The notes under the pieces: model-generated | Database searches by the model: none | What the model was told of the DNA's origin: nothing | The model's input: only the letters and a program-made list of their open reading frames with translations | Part shown: piece after piece, positions 1 through 7,392 of the stretch | How positions within the stretch are numbered: position 1 is the first letter of the stretch | Layout of the letters: each line of letters begins with the position of its first letter | Translations under genes and position numbers: made by a program | Origin: JBDRKE01 sp043814315 | GTDB taxonomy: Bacteria > Omnitrophota > Gorgyraeia > Gygaellales > Profunditerraquicolaceae | Length of the DNA stretch: 21,620 nucleotides | Assembly: GCA_043814315.1 (NCBI GenBank) | Contig: JBDRKE010000032.1 | Location: 1 to 21,620 of the forward strand | Direction of reading: 5' to 3'

Positions 1-280
1 TAGCGTGGACGGTGCGCTGTAAGGTGCCTGTGCCTTTACCATGAATAAGGCGCACACTAAGGATTTTTCTCTGGTTACAAGCCTTTAGATAATCCGGGAT
101 TAAATCTTTTATCTCAGAAGGCTTAAAAGTATGCAAATCAAGGATTCCGTCCACCGGGATCTCGATTGGTATTCTTTCATTTGGATTTATAATATAACCG
201 CAATCGCATTTTAAAGTCCTGCCGAACTGGAAAAGTGTGATATCATATTGGCTTTTGCATTTCGGACAGATTATTGCCAT
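1..280 (-). CDS. Zinc-ribbon plus Smr-domain protein (3' end beyond window)
   Basis: The first 93 residues are visible; the gene runs off the left edge. Residues 5-8 (CPKC) and 25-27 (CDC) look like a small zinc ribbon. It is followed by a Smr (MutS2 C-terminal type) domain: LDLH around residues 47-50 and HGKGTG around 80-85, the two hallmark motifs. Smr domains are known as nucleic-acid-binding or nicking modules, in MutS2 and in stand-alone proteins linked to recombination control or ribosome rescue. Here no MutS2 ATPase precedes the domain, so this is a stand-alone Smr protein with its own metal-binding head. The start is the ATG at 280, 13 bases after the stop of the upstream lipoprotein gene, with a weak purine-rich GAGAG before it. 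Family assignment is firm from both motifs; the cellular role is not known. Confidence 0.8.
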   Translation of the reverse strand, partial: MAIICPKCKSQYDITLFQFGRTLKCDCGYIINPNERIPIEIPVDGILDLHTFKPSEIKDLIPDYLKACNQRKILSVRLIHGKGTGTLQRTVHA

Positions 281-293
281 ATCACACTCTCAT

Positions 294-716
294 CTATCGA
301 GAAACACAATCATTGCCTTCATAGTGCCAGCTTTCAACTGTTCCGCTACTATTTATTATAAAAGTTGTCTTACAAGAAAATTTATACTTCTGGACTGGTA
401 CTGTTTCTGTGACATACTGAGTAGATGTTCCACTATAAGTCTGATCTCCTATTGTTCCAGTCTGATAGGTTGTTTGTGGTACCGTATAGGTATAGCCACC
501 CCCTTGAACAACATTCTTATGCATATATCCAATGGCCTTTTTACCATCGCGCATTTGATATGCTTTATCTGGAACTCCCCAGGAAGCAATCAAAGAATCT
601 TCGCTTGCGCCAATCCATGTATTTAACTTTGCCTCGTATTTAGCAGTGGTCGCACACCCAGTTAAACTTAAACATAACAATAAAAGCGATGTTTTTTTAA
701 TATAATTATCTTTCAT
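294..716 (-). CDS. Small lipoprotein, possibly BamE/SmpA-like
   Basis: A 140-residue protein with a classic lipoprotein signal: positive start (MKDNYIKK), hydrophobic stretch, then lipobox LTGC with the lipidated Cys at residue 21. The mature part opens with a WIGASEDSLIASWGVPDKAY segment, close in pattern to the 'G.s..dv...lG.P' motif of BamE/SmpA-like small outer-membrane lipoproteins. A Thr/Tyr/Gln-rich middle follows, and the tail (FIINSSGTVESWHYEGNDC) resembles the final strands of that fold. The two later Cys residues (about 115 and 137) could form a disulfide. It probably sits in the inner or outer membrane facing the periplasm. The lipoprotein call is solid; the BamE-like fold is inference and the function is unknown. 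The ribosome-binding site is poor. Confidence 0.72.
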   Translation of the reverse strand: MKDNYIKKTSLLLLCLSLTGCATTAKYEAKLNTWIGASEDSLIASWGVPDKAYQMRDGKKAIGYMHKNVVQGGGYTYTVPQTTYQTGTIGDQTYSGTSTQYVTETVPVQKYKFSCKTTFIINSSGTVESWHYEGNDCVSR

Positions 717-784
717 TTTGTTGCCGTTTACATTTAAAAATACTAAAAAAAAGCGTAGAGTGTAAAACGCAGGCAGGGCTGCGA

Positions 785-1132
785 TTATTCATCGCCATCA
801 CATAAAACTCGCGGGGCTATGCCAACGATACCTCCAAGTTCTTCAGAGTATTCTCCCTTAGTGCATCTTCCATCTTTAACTTGGTCCGCATAGCACTGTT
901 CCCTTTCCGAAATAACGCACCAATCACTTTCAGAGTCATCGCACTCTTTAATTTTGGTTAATTGTCCTCCTGCCTTTTCGCATTCCGATAGAGGCTCCTT
1001 TTCAATGGCAGTCTCCTCTGTCGGATCTTCATACTGCGGACTGGCTTTCGTGATAGCATCCTGCCCAAAACAAACTAAGGGGAGTGCTAATAATAAAATT
1101 ACTACTATCCCAACAGGACTTTTCTTCTGCAT
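785..1132 (-). CDS. Secreted small Cys-rich protein, unknown function
   Basis: I place the start at the ATG at 1132 (MQKKSPVG), giving 115 residues, because AAGGAGGAG lies just upstream. A start at 1228 is also open but would translate the repeat array upstream. Residues 1-23 form a Sec signal peptide (KK, then VGIVVILLLALPLVCFG, cleavage near FGQ-DA). The mature protein is acidic, with six Cys in its second half, including CEKAGGQ, DWCVIS, QCYADQ and GRC. The spacing recalls the small DUF333 haemolysin-like secreted domains (C..GG, C, C, C), but the match is loose. It is probably periplasmic or membrane-associated with disulfides. I do not recognise a function. Confidence 0.62.
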   Translation of the reverse strand: MQKKSPVGIVVILLLALPLVCFGQDAITKASPQYEDPTEETAIEKEPLSECEKAGGQLTKIKECDDSESDWCVISEREQCYADQVKDGRCTKGEYSEELGGIVGIAPRVLCDGDE

Positions 1133-1187
1133 CCTCTCCTCCTTTTTCACAATTATGCCACTTCCATTCCGAAATAGTAGGAAATAA

Positions 1188-1277
1188 GCGTAAAGTGTAA
1201 AGTGCAAAGCGTAAAACTGAGGTGTCAAACTTTAAGCTTTGAGTTTTAATTTTGCGCTTTGCGCTTTAAGTCTTACG
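1188..1277. repeat. Heptamer array in imperfect inverted-repeat layout
   Basis: The left arm 1188-1215 is four 7-base units in register: GCGTAAA, GTGTAAA, GTGCAAA, GCGTAAA. The right arm 1250-1277 is four units in reverse sense: TTTTGCG, CTTTGCG, CTTTAAG, TCTTACG. A spacer of about 34 bases with CAAACTTTAAGCTTTG separates them. The array lies in the gap between the zinc-ribbon gene (downstream side) and the secreted-protein gene (upstream side). A short stretch with the same period (GCGTAGA, GTGTAAA, ACGCAGG) is at 753-773. Confidence 0.75.
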
Positions 1278-1302
1278 CTACTAGAGGTAAAGGGGGGCGT
1301 TT

Positions 1303-1461
1303 CTAACAACCGACACAATAAAGCTGATGAGTAGATAAACGGGTGGCGGTTTTAATCTTTTCACTCAATTCGTAAGAATATCTACTTAACCATTCTCGGC
1401 AATGTTTACATTTTGCGGCCTCATCCTGAATCTCTTCAGCACAATAAGGGCATTTTTTCAT
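1303..1461 (-). CDS. 52-residue zinc-ribbon protein
   Basis: A short gene: ATG at 1461, TAG at 1303, 52 residues. It has a very good ribosome-binding site (GGAGGTGGAGA before ATG). The N-terminus is a textbook short zinc ribbon: CPYC at residues 4-7, then a spacer EEIQDEAAK, then CKHC at 18-21 followed by REWL. This pattern is common at the start of small 'zinc-ribbon domain' membrane or regulatory proteins, but here no membrane segment follows. The rest is a charged helix and a final CVGC motif at residues 49-52, so a second metal site is possible. It has its own candidate promoter. Role unknown; the four-Cys ribbon is clear. Confidence 0.78.
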   Translation of the reverse strand: MKKCPYCAEEIQDEAAKCKHCREWLSRYSYELSEKIKTATRLSTHQLYCVGC

Positions 1462-1517
1462 TCTCCACCTCCGTGGCTTTAAGGTGAATTAATAATTGAC
1501 ATTTCCTCCTTTCCTTA

Positions 1518-1554
1518 ATTATACCTCCTTCGTCTCAAAATTGTAAGCAATTTT
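1518..1554 (-). promoter_or_regulatory. Candidate promoter and operator-like dyad for the zinc-ribbon gene
   Basis: On the minus strand a perfect TATAAT (1518-1523) is preceded after 18 bases by CTTACA (1542-1547), a fair match to TTGACA. The -35 region is overlapped by a perfect dyad, AAAATTG-TAAG-CAATTTT (1537-1554), a possible repressor site. The same dyad lies downstream of the DUF456 gene and could also act as a weak AT-rich terminator. Confidence 0.5.
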
Positions 1555-1605
1555 ACGAGTGGATTAATGATTAGATTAAAGGATGGAAAGAGGGATGATT
1601 TCCTA

Positions 1606-2112
1606 TCAGAAACTATTGATTAAAGAAGTGGCTATGAGGACGAACATAGCTATGGCTATTAAAACCTTTGCAAATATAGAGCCGAGCCTTCCCAGGACAC
1701 TGCCTGCCCCTGCCTTAAGCGACCTGATAAGATCTTTTTGTATGATAAGCTCAACAAGAAAAGCTCCCAGAAATAGGCCCAAAAGGGTGCCGAAAAAAAG
1801 CCCAATACCTATGAAACCTACTCCTAGGATAGCGCCTATCATCCCGCCTATAATAGCACCACCAATCGCCGCGTTGGAAGCCCCGAATTTCTTTGCGCCA
1901 AAAATGATAAAAACATACTCAAGCACTTCACCACAAAGGTAAAGAATCAAGAGAACAAGAAGAATTCTTGGGCTCACGACGGAGAATCCCGTAATAAAAG
2001 AATATAAAATTGAACCGATGAGAATAATCAGTGTTCCGAAAGTAGAAAAGAAAATTGCGATAAACCCGATTAAACTAAACAGCACTAAAATCGTTAAGGC
2101 TAATATTTCCAT
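1606..2112 (-). CDS. DUF456 family membrane protein
   Basis: A 168-residue, almost fully hydrophobic protein with about five membrane segments. The Gly-rich middle (residues about 75-115: KKFGASNAAIGGAIIGGMIG, then further GxG and GxxxG repeats) is the hallmark of the DUF456 family, a widespread inner-membrane family without a proven function. An N-terminal helix pair precedes it and a C-terminal helix follows an amphipathic segment (KDLIRSLKAGAGSVLGR). Full length for the family. It follows the DUF6132 gene by 23 bases and is probably co-transcribed with it. The Shine-Dalgarno is AAGG just before ATG. Confidence 0.85.
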   Translation of the reverse strand: MEILALTILVLFSLIGFIAIFFSTFGTLIILIGSILYSFITGFSVVSPRILLVLLILYLCGEVLEYVFIIFGAKKFGASNAAIGGAIIGGMIGAILGVGFIGIGLFFGTLLGLFLGAFLVELIIQKDLIRSLKAGAGSVLGRLGSIFAKVLIAIAMFVLIATSLINSF

Positions 2113-2135
2113 AAGGCCCTTTCTCGCTCCTTGCC

Positions 2136-2306
2136 TTAATCTTTTTTTTGTTTTGGTATCAAAAGTATAGTGCCTATCAACGCGCCAATTACGGTGCTAA
2201 TAAGGGGGTTGCTGGTCAAAGGGCAAATCCCGGAAGCGCACCTACCCCAATACCCGACTCCATACCCTATAGCAGCTCCGATGATAATGCCTAAAACTAT
2301 TTTCAT
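2136..2306 (-). CDS. DUF6132-like small membrane protein
   Basis: A 56-residue gene from ATG at 2306. It starts with a glycine-rich membrane helix (GIIIGAAIGYGVGYWG). Then comes CASGICPLTSNP, very like the CxSGxCPITSNP core that defines DUF6132 proteins, and a second helix (TVIGALIGTILLI) ending in a basic tail. The two Cys residues (23 and 28) with the conserved SNP may bind a metal or thiol; this is inference. The function of the family is not established. It is first in a two-gene unit with the DUF456 gene and has its own promoter upstream. Confidence 0.8.
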   Translation of the reverse strand: MKIVLGIIIGAAIGYGVGYWGRCASGICPLTSNPLISTVIGALIGTILLIPKQKKD

Positions 2307-2319
2307 TAAAGTTACCCCT

Positions 2320-2335
2320 ATCTATTACAATAGAT
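2320..2335. promoter_or_regulatory. Perfect dyad in the leader of the DUF6132 gene
   Basis: ATCTATT-AC-AATAGAT is a perfect 7-bp inverted repeat with a 2-base centre. It falls just downstream of the predicted transcription start and 13 bases before the start codon. The centre is too short for an RNA hairpin, so a dimeric repressor operator is the better guess. Confidence 0.5.
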
Positions 2336-2343
2336 CTTAATTA

Positions 2344-2373
2344 ATTATACAACAAGAAATGTTGCGTAATCAA
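2344..2373 (-). promoter_or_regulatory. Sigma-70-type promoter for DUF6132-DUF456
   Basis: On the minus strand TTGATT (2368-2373), an 18-base spacer and a perfect TATAAT (2344-2349). The expected start is near 2337. The spacer itself holds a small dyad (CAAC-7 bases-GTTG). It sits just past the rpoD terminator, so it restarts transcription for the next unit. Confidence 0.65.
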
Positions 2374-2395
2374 GATTTTTATCGAAAATGACACC

Positions 2396-2443
2396 AAAAA
2401 AATTGGGGCCGGATCTTTTTTTAAAAAAACGGATCTGGCCCCA
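2396..2443 (-). terminator. Rho-independent terminator after rpoD
   Basis: Arms TGGGGCC (2404-2410) and GGCCCCA (2437-2443), continued inward by GATC/GATC and an A7/T7 centre. In the minus-strand transcript the hairpin is followed by seven U (complement of 2396-2402). It lies 25 bases past the rpoD stop. The GGGGCC..GATC palindrome also looks like a dispersed REP-type element reused as a terminator (inference). Confidence 0.75.
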
Positions 2444-2467
2444 TTCAGTTCGCATTTTCTGCGCAGG

Positions 2468-4000
<1,533 letters not shown>

Positions 4001-4031
4001 CCTCGCACTTCCTTTCTATCTATATCCAGCC

Positions 4032-5795
4032 CTACCTCTGCTTGATTAAATAATCAAATTCCTCTATTAATCTGCCTAATTCTTCTTCATCCCCTGTCTG
4101 CTGCGCGGCTTTAATCTGGCCATGAAGAAGCTCTCTCTTAAGCCTTGATTTCTTGCTCTTCAACCGCCTGACACAGTCGGCAACTACAGCTTCTTTTTGG
4201 TCCTGTGACAGGGTTTCAGGCAAAAACATCGATTCGCAGATCACCTGGGAAGCCAATTCATCGTCGAGGTGGTTTATTAAAGATGCGGGATCCACTGTCT
4301 TGCCTTGCCCTATCAAGTCAAACAGGATGGAAACGATACGACAGGCCCTTTCGTCCTGGAAGTCAGCCGGTTCCAGATTCTTTCTTATGTGTTCAACCAG
4401 TTCATTCTCCTCAAGCATAAGCTTAATCAATAATTGTTCCGTGGGGTTTATCGCCTGGGTCGTCTTTTTAGAAACCCCGTCGCTAAAACCCGCATAAGGC
4501 TTAGCAGGGCTTATCTTTCTTATCTCCTCTAGCAGCGCTTCCTCTCTTATGTCCAGATCCTGCGCAAGCTTTCTGACATACTCTGATTTTAAGACGGCAT
4601 TCTTGATTTTATGGATCGTCTCCAGCATAGAACCGGCGATCCTGGCCTTGTCTTCTACTTTACGGACATTAAAACGCGATTTTAAGACCTGAAGCTTGTA
4701 GTCAAAGAGGTCACAAGCCCCGGTAATCTTTTCTTCTAAGGATTGGATGCCGTGTTTTCGCACATAGGTATCGGGGTCAAACCCTTTTGGAAGCGAAACG
4801 ATCCTGACATTCATTTCTTCTTCGATAAATATATCCAGGCTTCTTAAGGTAGCCAGCTCTCCCGCCGCATCCGCATCATACACCATAACCACATTATGCG
4901 TATATCTCTTAATGAGCCTTGCCTGTTCGCTGGTTAAGGCCGTCCCCAAAGATGCCACGATATTCTTTAAACCGGCCTGATAAGGTATAATGAAATCAAA
5001 ATAACCCTCCACGATCACGACGAAATCGCGATCTCGGATACTGTCCTTGGCCAGATGAAAACCGTAAAGATTCCTGCCCTTCACATATATAGGAGTCTCG
5101 GGAGAATTAATATATTTCGGCAATGTCTCGTCAAGCACCCGGGCGCCAAAACCCACCACCCGGGATTTGATGTCACATATGGGAAAAATGATTCTGTTGC
5201 GGAATCTATCGTAGAATCCTCCTCCCTCCTTGGAAAGAATGAGTCCCGCTTTCTCCAATAAAGAAAGACTGTAATTTTTCCCCCTCAAGTCGTTGATTAA
5301 GGCGTCCCAGCGGTTGAGTGCCAAACCTATCCTAAAAGTCTTTATCGTCTCCTCTTTAATATCGCGTTTTAATAAATAGTCCTTTGGCTTACCCCCGGCA
5401 GGCGCCTTAAGATTTTGTTCATAATGCAGGGCGGCTAATTCATTTATTTTGTAAAGTTGCGTGTTGATGCTTGCGGCTTTAGATTCCCGGGTGTCCGTTT
5501 TTGGCAGTTCCACGCCTGCTTTCTTCGCCAATATTTCCACTGCCTCCAAAAACTCGAGGCGTTCATAACGCATGAGGAACTTAAAGGCGTTTCCCGATTC
5601 ACCGCAACCAAAACAATGAAATATCTGGCGGTCCGCAGACACCATAAAAGAAGGGGTCTTCTCGTGATGAAAAGGACAGGAGGCCTTAAAATTTCTGCCT
5701 GCCTTCTTAAGCGGCACGTAGCCTGAAATGACTTCGACAATATTTACGCGGCTTAAGATATCATCTAATATATTATCGGGAATCCTTCCTGCCAT
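4032..5795 (-). CDS. dnaG: DNA primase DnaG
   Basis: 587 residues, usual length. It makes the RNA primers for DNA replication together with the DnaB helicase. The N-terminal CHC2 zinc finger has ligands C40, H43, C61 and C64 (CPFHHEKTPSF ... CFGCG). The RNA-polymerase core has DRFRNRIIFPI (196-206) and YINSPET (228-234). The TOPRIM catalytic motifs are EGYFD (263-267, where Phe replaces the more usual Met) and DADAAG (307-312). The C-terminal part from about 430 is the weakly conserved helicase-binding domain. It sits between the nif3-like gene and rpoD. No strong Shine-Dalgarno is visible because the leader is an 8-base repeat array (5795-5834). Confidence 0.97.
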   Translation of the reverse strand: MAGRIPDNILDDILSRVNIVEVISGYVPLKKAGRNFKASCPFHHEKTPSFMVSADRQIFHCFGCGESGNAFKFLMRYERLEFLEAVEILAKKAGVELPKTDTRESKAASINTQLYKINELAALHYEQNLKAPAGGKPKDYLLKRDIKEETIKTFRIGLALNRWDALINDLRGKNYSLSLLEKAGLILSKEGGGFYDRFRNRIIFPICDIKSRVVGFGARVLDETLPKYINSPETPIYVKGRNLYGFHLAKDSIRDRDFVVIVEGYFDFIIPYQAGLKNIVASLGTALTSEQARLIKRYTHNVVMVYDADAAGELATLRSLDIFIEEEMNVRIVSLPKGFDPDTYVRKHGIQSLEEKITGACDLFDYKLQVLKSRFNVRKVEDKARIAGSMLETIHKIKNAVLKSEYVRKLAQDLDIREEALLEEIRKISPAKPYAGFSDGVSKKTTQAINPTEQLLIKLMLEENELVEHIRKNLEPADFQDERACRIVSILFDLIGQGKTVDPASLINHLDDELASQVICESMFLPETLSQDQKEAVVADCVRRLKSKKSRLKRELLHGQIKAAQQTGDEEELGRLIEEFDYLIKQR

Positions 5796-5834
5796 TTCGT
5801 TGTTTCGTTTTCTCGTTTTCTCGAGATAACGAAC
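5795..5834. repeat. 8-base-period array upstream of dnaG
   Basis: Five units in register: TTTCGTTG, TTTCGTTT, TCTCGTTT, TCTCGAGA, TAACGAAC. The fourth unit is itself a palindrome and acts as a dyad centre. The array fills the whole gap between the nif3-like stop and the dnaG start and overlaps the A of the dnaG ATG. It replaces a normal ribosome-binding site. Confidence 0.6.
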
Positions 5835-5835
5835 C

Positions 5836-6705
5836 TTAGTTTCTTTTGATTCTTCTAAACCCCGAACAATCTATAACCTGGAGAGCTTCTTCTTTTTCGA
5901 TGCGATCCAAAAGGAGATTCAGGCCCAATGTATCGGAAGATATGTGCCCGGCGATGACCACGTTAAGATCGGCATCCCTCACTTTCTTAAAATGCTCTTC
6001 ACTTAAATGCATACAGATAAGGGTTCTTACGCCGGCCTTGTAAAGCTTATCAAATACGTCGCGCGGACCTTCTGTGCCCCCTGTCATCTCTATCAGAATT
6101 TTTCCCACCGGCCGGTTAGGGTTTCCTAAGATAATGCGCGGCCCCGCATTATAAAGGCGGGCCCGCCGATATTCCTCAATATCCATCAGGATATTGAGGA
6201 TATCGCGGACTTTCTTGGGCCTTTCTTTTTTCATTAAGCTCTTTAAAAAAGAATAGACGTGGTTATCCGCAGGCGTATGTACGCACATGAACGCAAGATT
6301 CAGGAGCCGTGCGGCATCCACCGGGCGCATGTGATTCACGGGTAAAATCCTTCTCTCTACTTCCCGCTTTCTCTCATCTAAAAGTTCCCGGGCAATTTTC
6401 TCGGCAACGCCGACCTTCTTCAGCAAATCAACCTGCAACTGCATGACCTCGTAAAGAGAGGCGTAGGCCTTGCCTTCGGGATGATGCGAAATGACTAAAT
6501 CCAGAGCTCTTTTTTCACGAATCCTGTCCGCCAGTAGAAGCTCTGCAGTTTCTATATCGATACCGACAAGCACAGAGCGCACGTCGGTATCAGGTTCACC
6601 AAAGAGTATGGCCGTATCCTGATAAGAAGAGATATCTTTAGGTTGACGCGGGTCGCGGTCTTTTCCGAATTTTATGACCTGATGATAAAGGCGAGATAAT
6701 TTCAC
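5836..6705 (-). CDS. NIF3-like metal-binding protein
   Basis: 289 residues of the NIF3/YbgI family (also annotated GTP cyclohydrolase 1 type 2-like or NGG1p-interacting factor). Visible family motifs: GIDIETAE with D50, ISHHPEG with H74/H75, CVHTPADNHV with H143 and D147, and GHISSDTLGLNLL with H254 near the C-terminus. In characterised members these residues hold a di-metal centre; the physiological reaction is still unclear. The last motif has Asp where Glu is usual (GHxxxE), a mild departure. Its start overlaps the end of the cvpA-like gene by 4 bases (ATGA), so translation is probably coupled. Genes of this family often lie next to dnaG/rpoD-type operons, as here. Confidence 0.82.
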   Translation of the reverse strand: MKLSRLYHQVIKFGKDRDPRQPKDISSYQDTAILFGEPDTDVRSVLVGIDIETAELLLADRIREKRALDLVISHHPEGKAYASLYEVMQLQVDLLKKVGVAEKIARELLDERKREVERRILPVNHMRPVDAARLLNLAFMCVHTPADNHVYSFLKSLMKKERPKKVRDILNILMDIEEYRRARLYNAGPRIILGNPNRPVGKILIEMTGGTEGPRDVFDKLYKAGVRTLICMHLSEEHFKKVRDADLNVVIAGHISSDTLGLNLLLDRIEKEEALQVIDCSGFRRIKRN

Positions 6706-7286
6706 GGATTAAGGCCTTTTTGGACCTCAAGGACAGTTGAATTAAATTTTTCGCCGACAGAAAACCGGGAAGCAATATGGTTCCACGTCCAGCTGTAAGT
6801 ATTGGCTGCCACATTAAAAACACGCCTGCCCGTAAAAGAACTTCTGACGCTATCTTTCAAATAACTAAGGCTAGAAACCACCAATAAAAAGGCAATGAGG
6901 CCTGTCAGAAATAAGCCCCTGGCTGTACCTAACAATAAAGCCCCTCCTTTATTGACCAAAGGATGAGTCTCCATTTTAATAAAACGGTCAAAAACTAGCC
7001 TTAGCGCCACAAAAATTAAATAACCTATAATGGCTATGATTATGAAAGAAATAAAATCCATGAACTGTAAAGGGACTTTAGCTTTTGCGGCAGGGCTACG
7101 GCCTCCCATCCAATCCGTGAATAAAGTAAAATAATGCAAGGATAAATACAGCGATGCCAGGGTTCCTAAAAGCTTAAACAGCTCCAAGGGAAAACCGGTG
7201 CTCAACGCCATAAAAATAATTCTCAAAAAAACGACAATCATCAAAAAGTCTACCCAGTTTAATTGCTTCAGGATATCTGAGAGCAT
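6702..7286 (-). CDS. CvpA family inner-membrane protein
   Basis: 194 residues with four predicted membrane segments, near residues 12-30, 35-55, 78-98 and 118-140. The family signatures are the opening 'NWVDFLMIVVFLRIIFMALSTGF', here the usual 'D..l......g...G...G' in variant form, and NKGGALLLGTARGLFLTGL before the last helix. A soluble tail of about 55 residues follows. CvpA was named for colicin V production; its homologues affect envelope stress and biofilm traits, but the molecular role is not settled. The ATG at 7286 has an excellent AAGGAGGT site. First gene of the probable unit cvpA-nif3-dnaG-rpoD, driven by the promoter at 7364-7392. Confidence 0.8.
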   Translation of the reverse strand: MLSDILKQLNWVDFLMIVVFLRIIFMALSTGFPLELFKLLGTLASLYLSLHYFTLFTDWMGGRSPAAKAKVPLQFMDFISFIIIAIIGYLIFVALRLVFDRFIKMETHPLVNKGGALLLGTARGLFLTGLIAFLLVVSSLSYLKDSVRSSFTGRRVFNVAANTYSWTWNHIASRFSVGEKFNSTVLEVQKGLNP

Positions 7287-7307
7287 AAGGCGAACCTCCT
7301 TACTCTA

Positions 7308-7349
7308 AGCTAAAAACGCAACTGGAGTCATTACAATAGGTTTTTAGCT
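7308..7349 (-). promoter_or_regulatory. Leader hairpin of the cvpA-nif3-dnaG-rpoD unit
   Basis: Perfect 10-bp arms AGCTAAAAAC (7308-7317) and GTTTTTAGCT (7340-7349) with a 22-base loop. The hairpin starts within about ten bases of the predicted transcript 5' end and ends 14 bases before the Shine-Dalgarno. It may stabilise the message or serve as a binding site; it has no U-run for termination. Confidence 0.55.
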
Positions 7350-7363
7350 ATTAAGTCGAGTGA

Positions 7364-7392
7364 AGTTTAACATAAAAATGAGGGCTTGTCAA
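7364..7392 (-). promoter_or_regulatory. Strong promoter for cvpA-nif3-dnaG-rpoD
   Basis: On the minus strand a perfect TTGACA (7387-7392), 17-base spacer and TAAACT (7364-7369) preceded by TG one base upstream (extended -10). The -35 box contains the TGA stop codon of the upstream decarboxylase gene. The expected start is near 7357. Confidence 0.75.

Noticed and set aside
1133..1228. Longer start (1228) for the secreted Cys-rich protein
   Set aside because: The extra 32 codons translate the heptamer array and the Shine-Dalgarno region, and would bury the signal peptide.
1479..1502. A seven-codon leader peptide (MSIINSP) in front of the zinc-ribbon gene
   Set aside because: It has AGGAGG upstream, but only two bases from the ATG, and would start within about ten bases of the predicted transcript end. 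There is no regulatory codon run or attenuator hairpin.
7308..7349. Riboswitch or intrinsic terminator at the cvpA leader
   Set aside because: Only one simple hairpin with a large loop and no U-run; no known aptamer core is visible.
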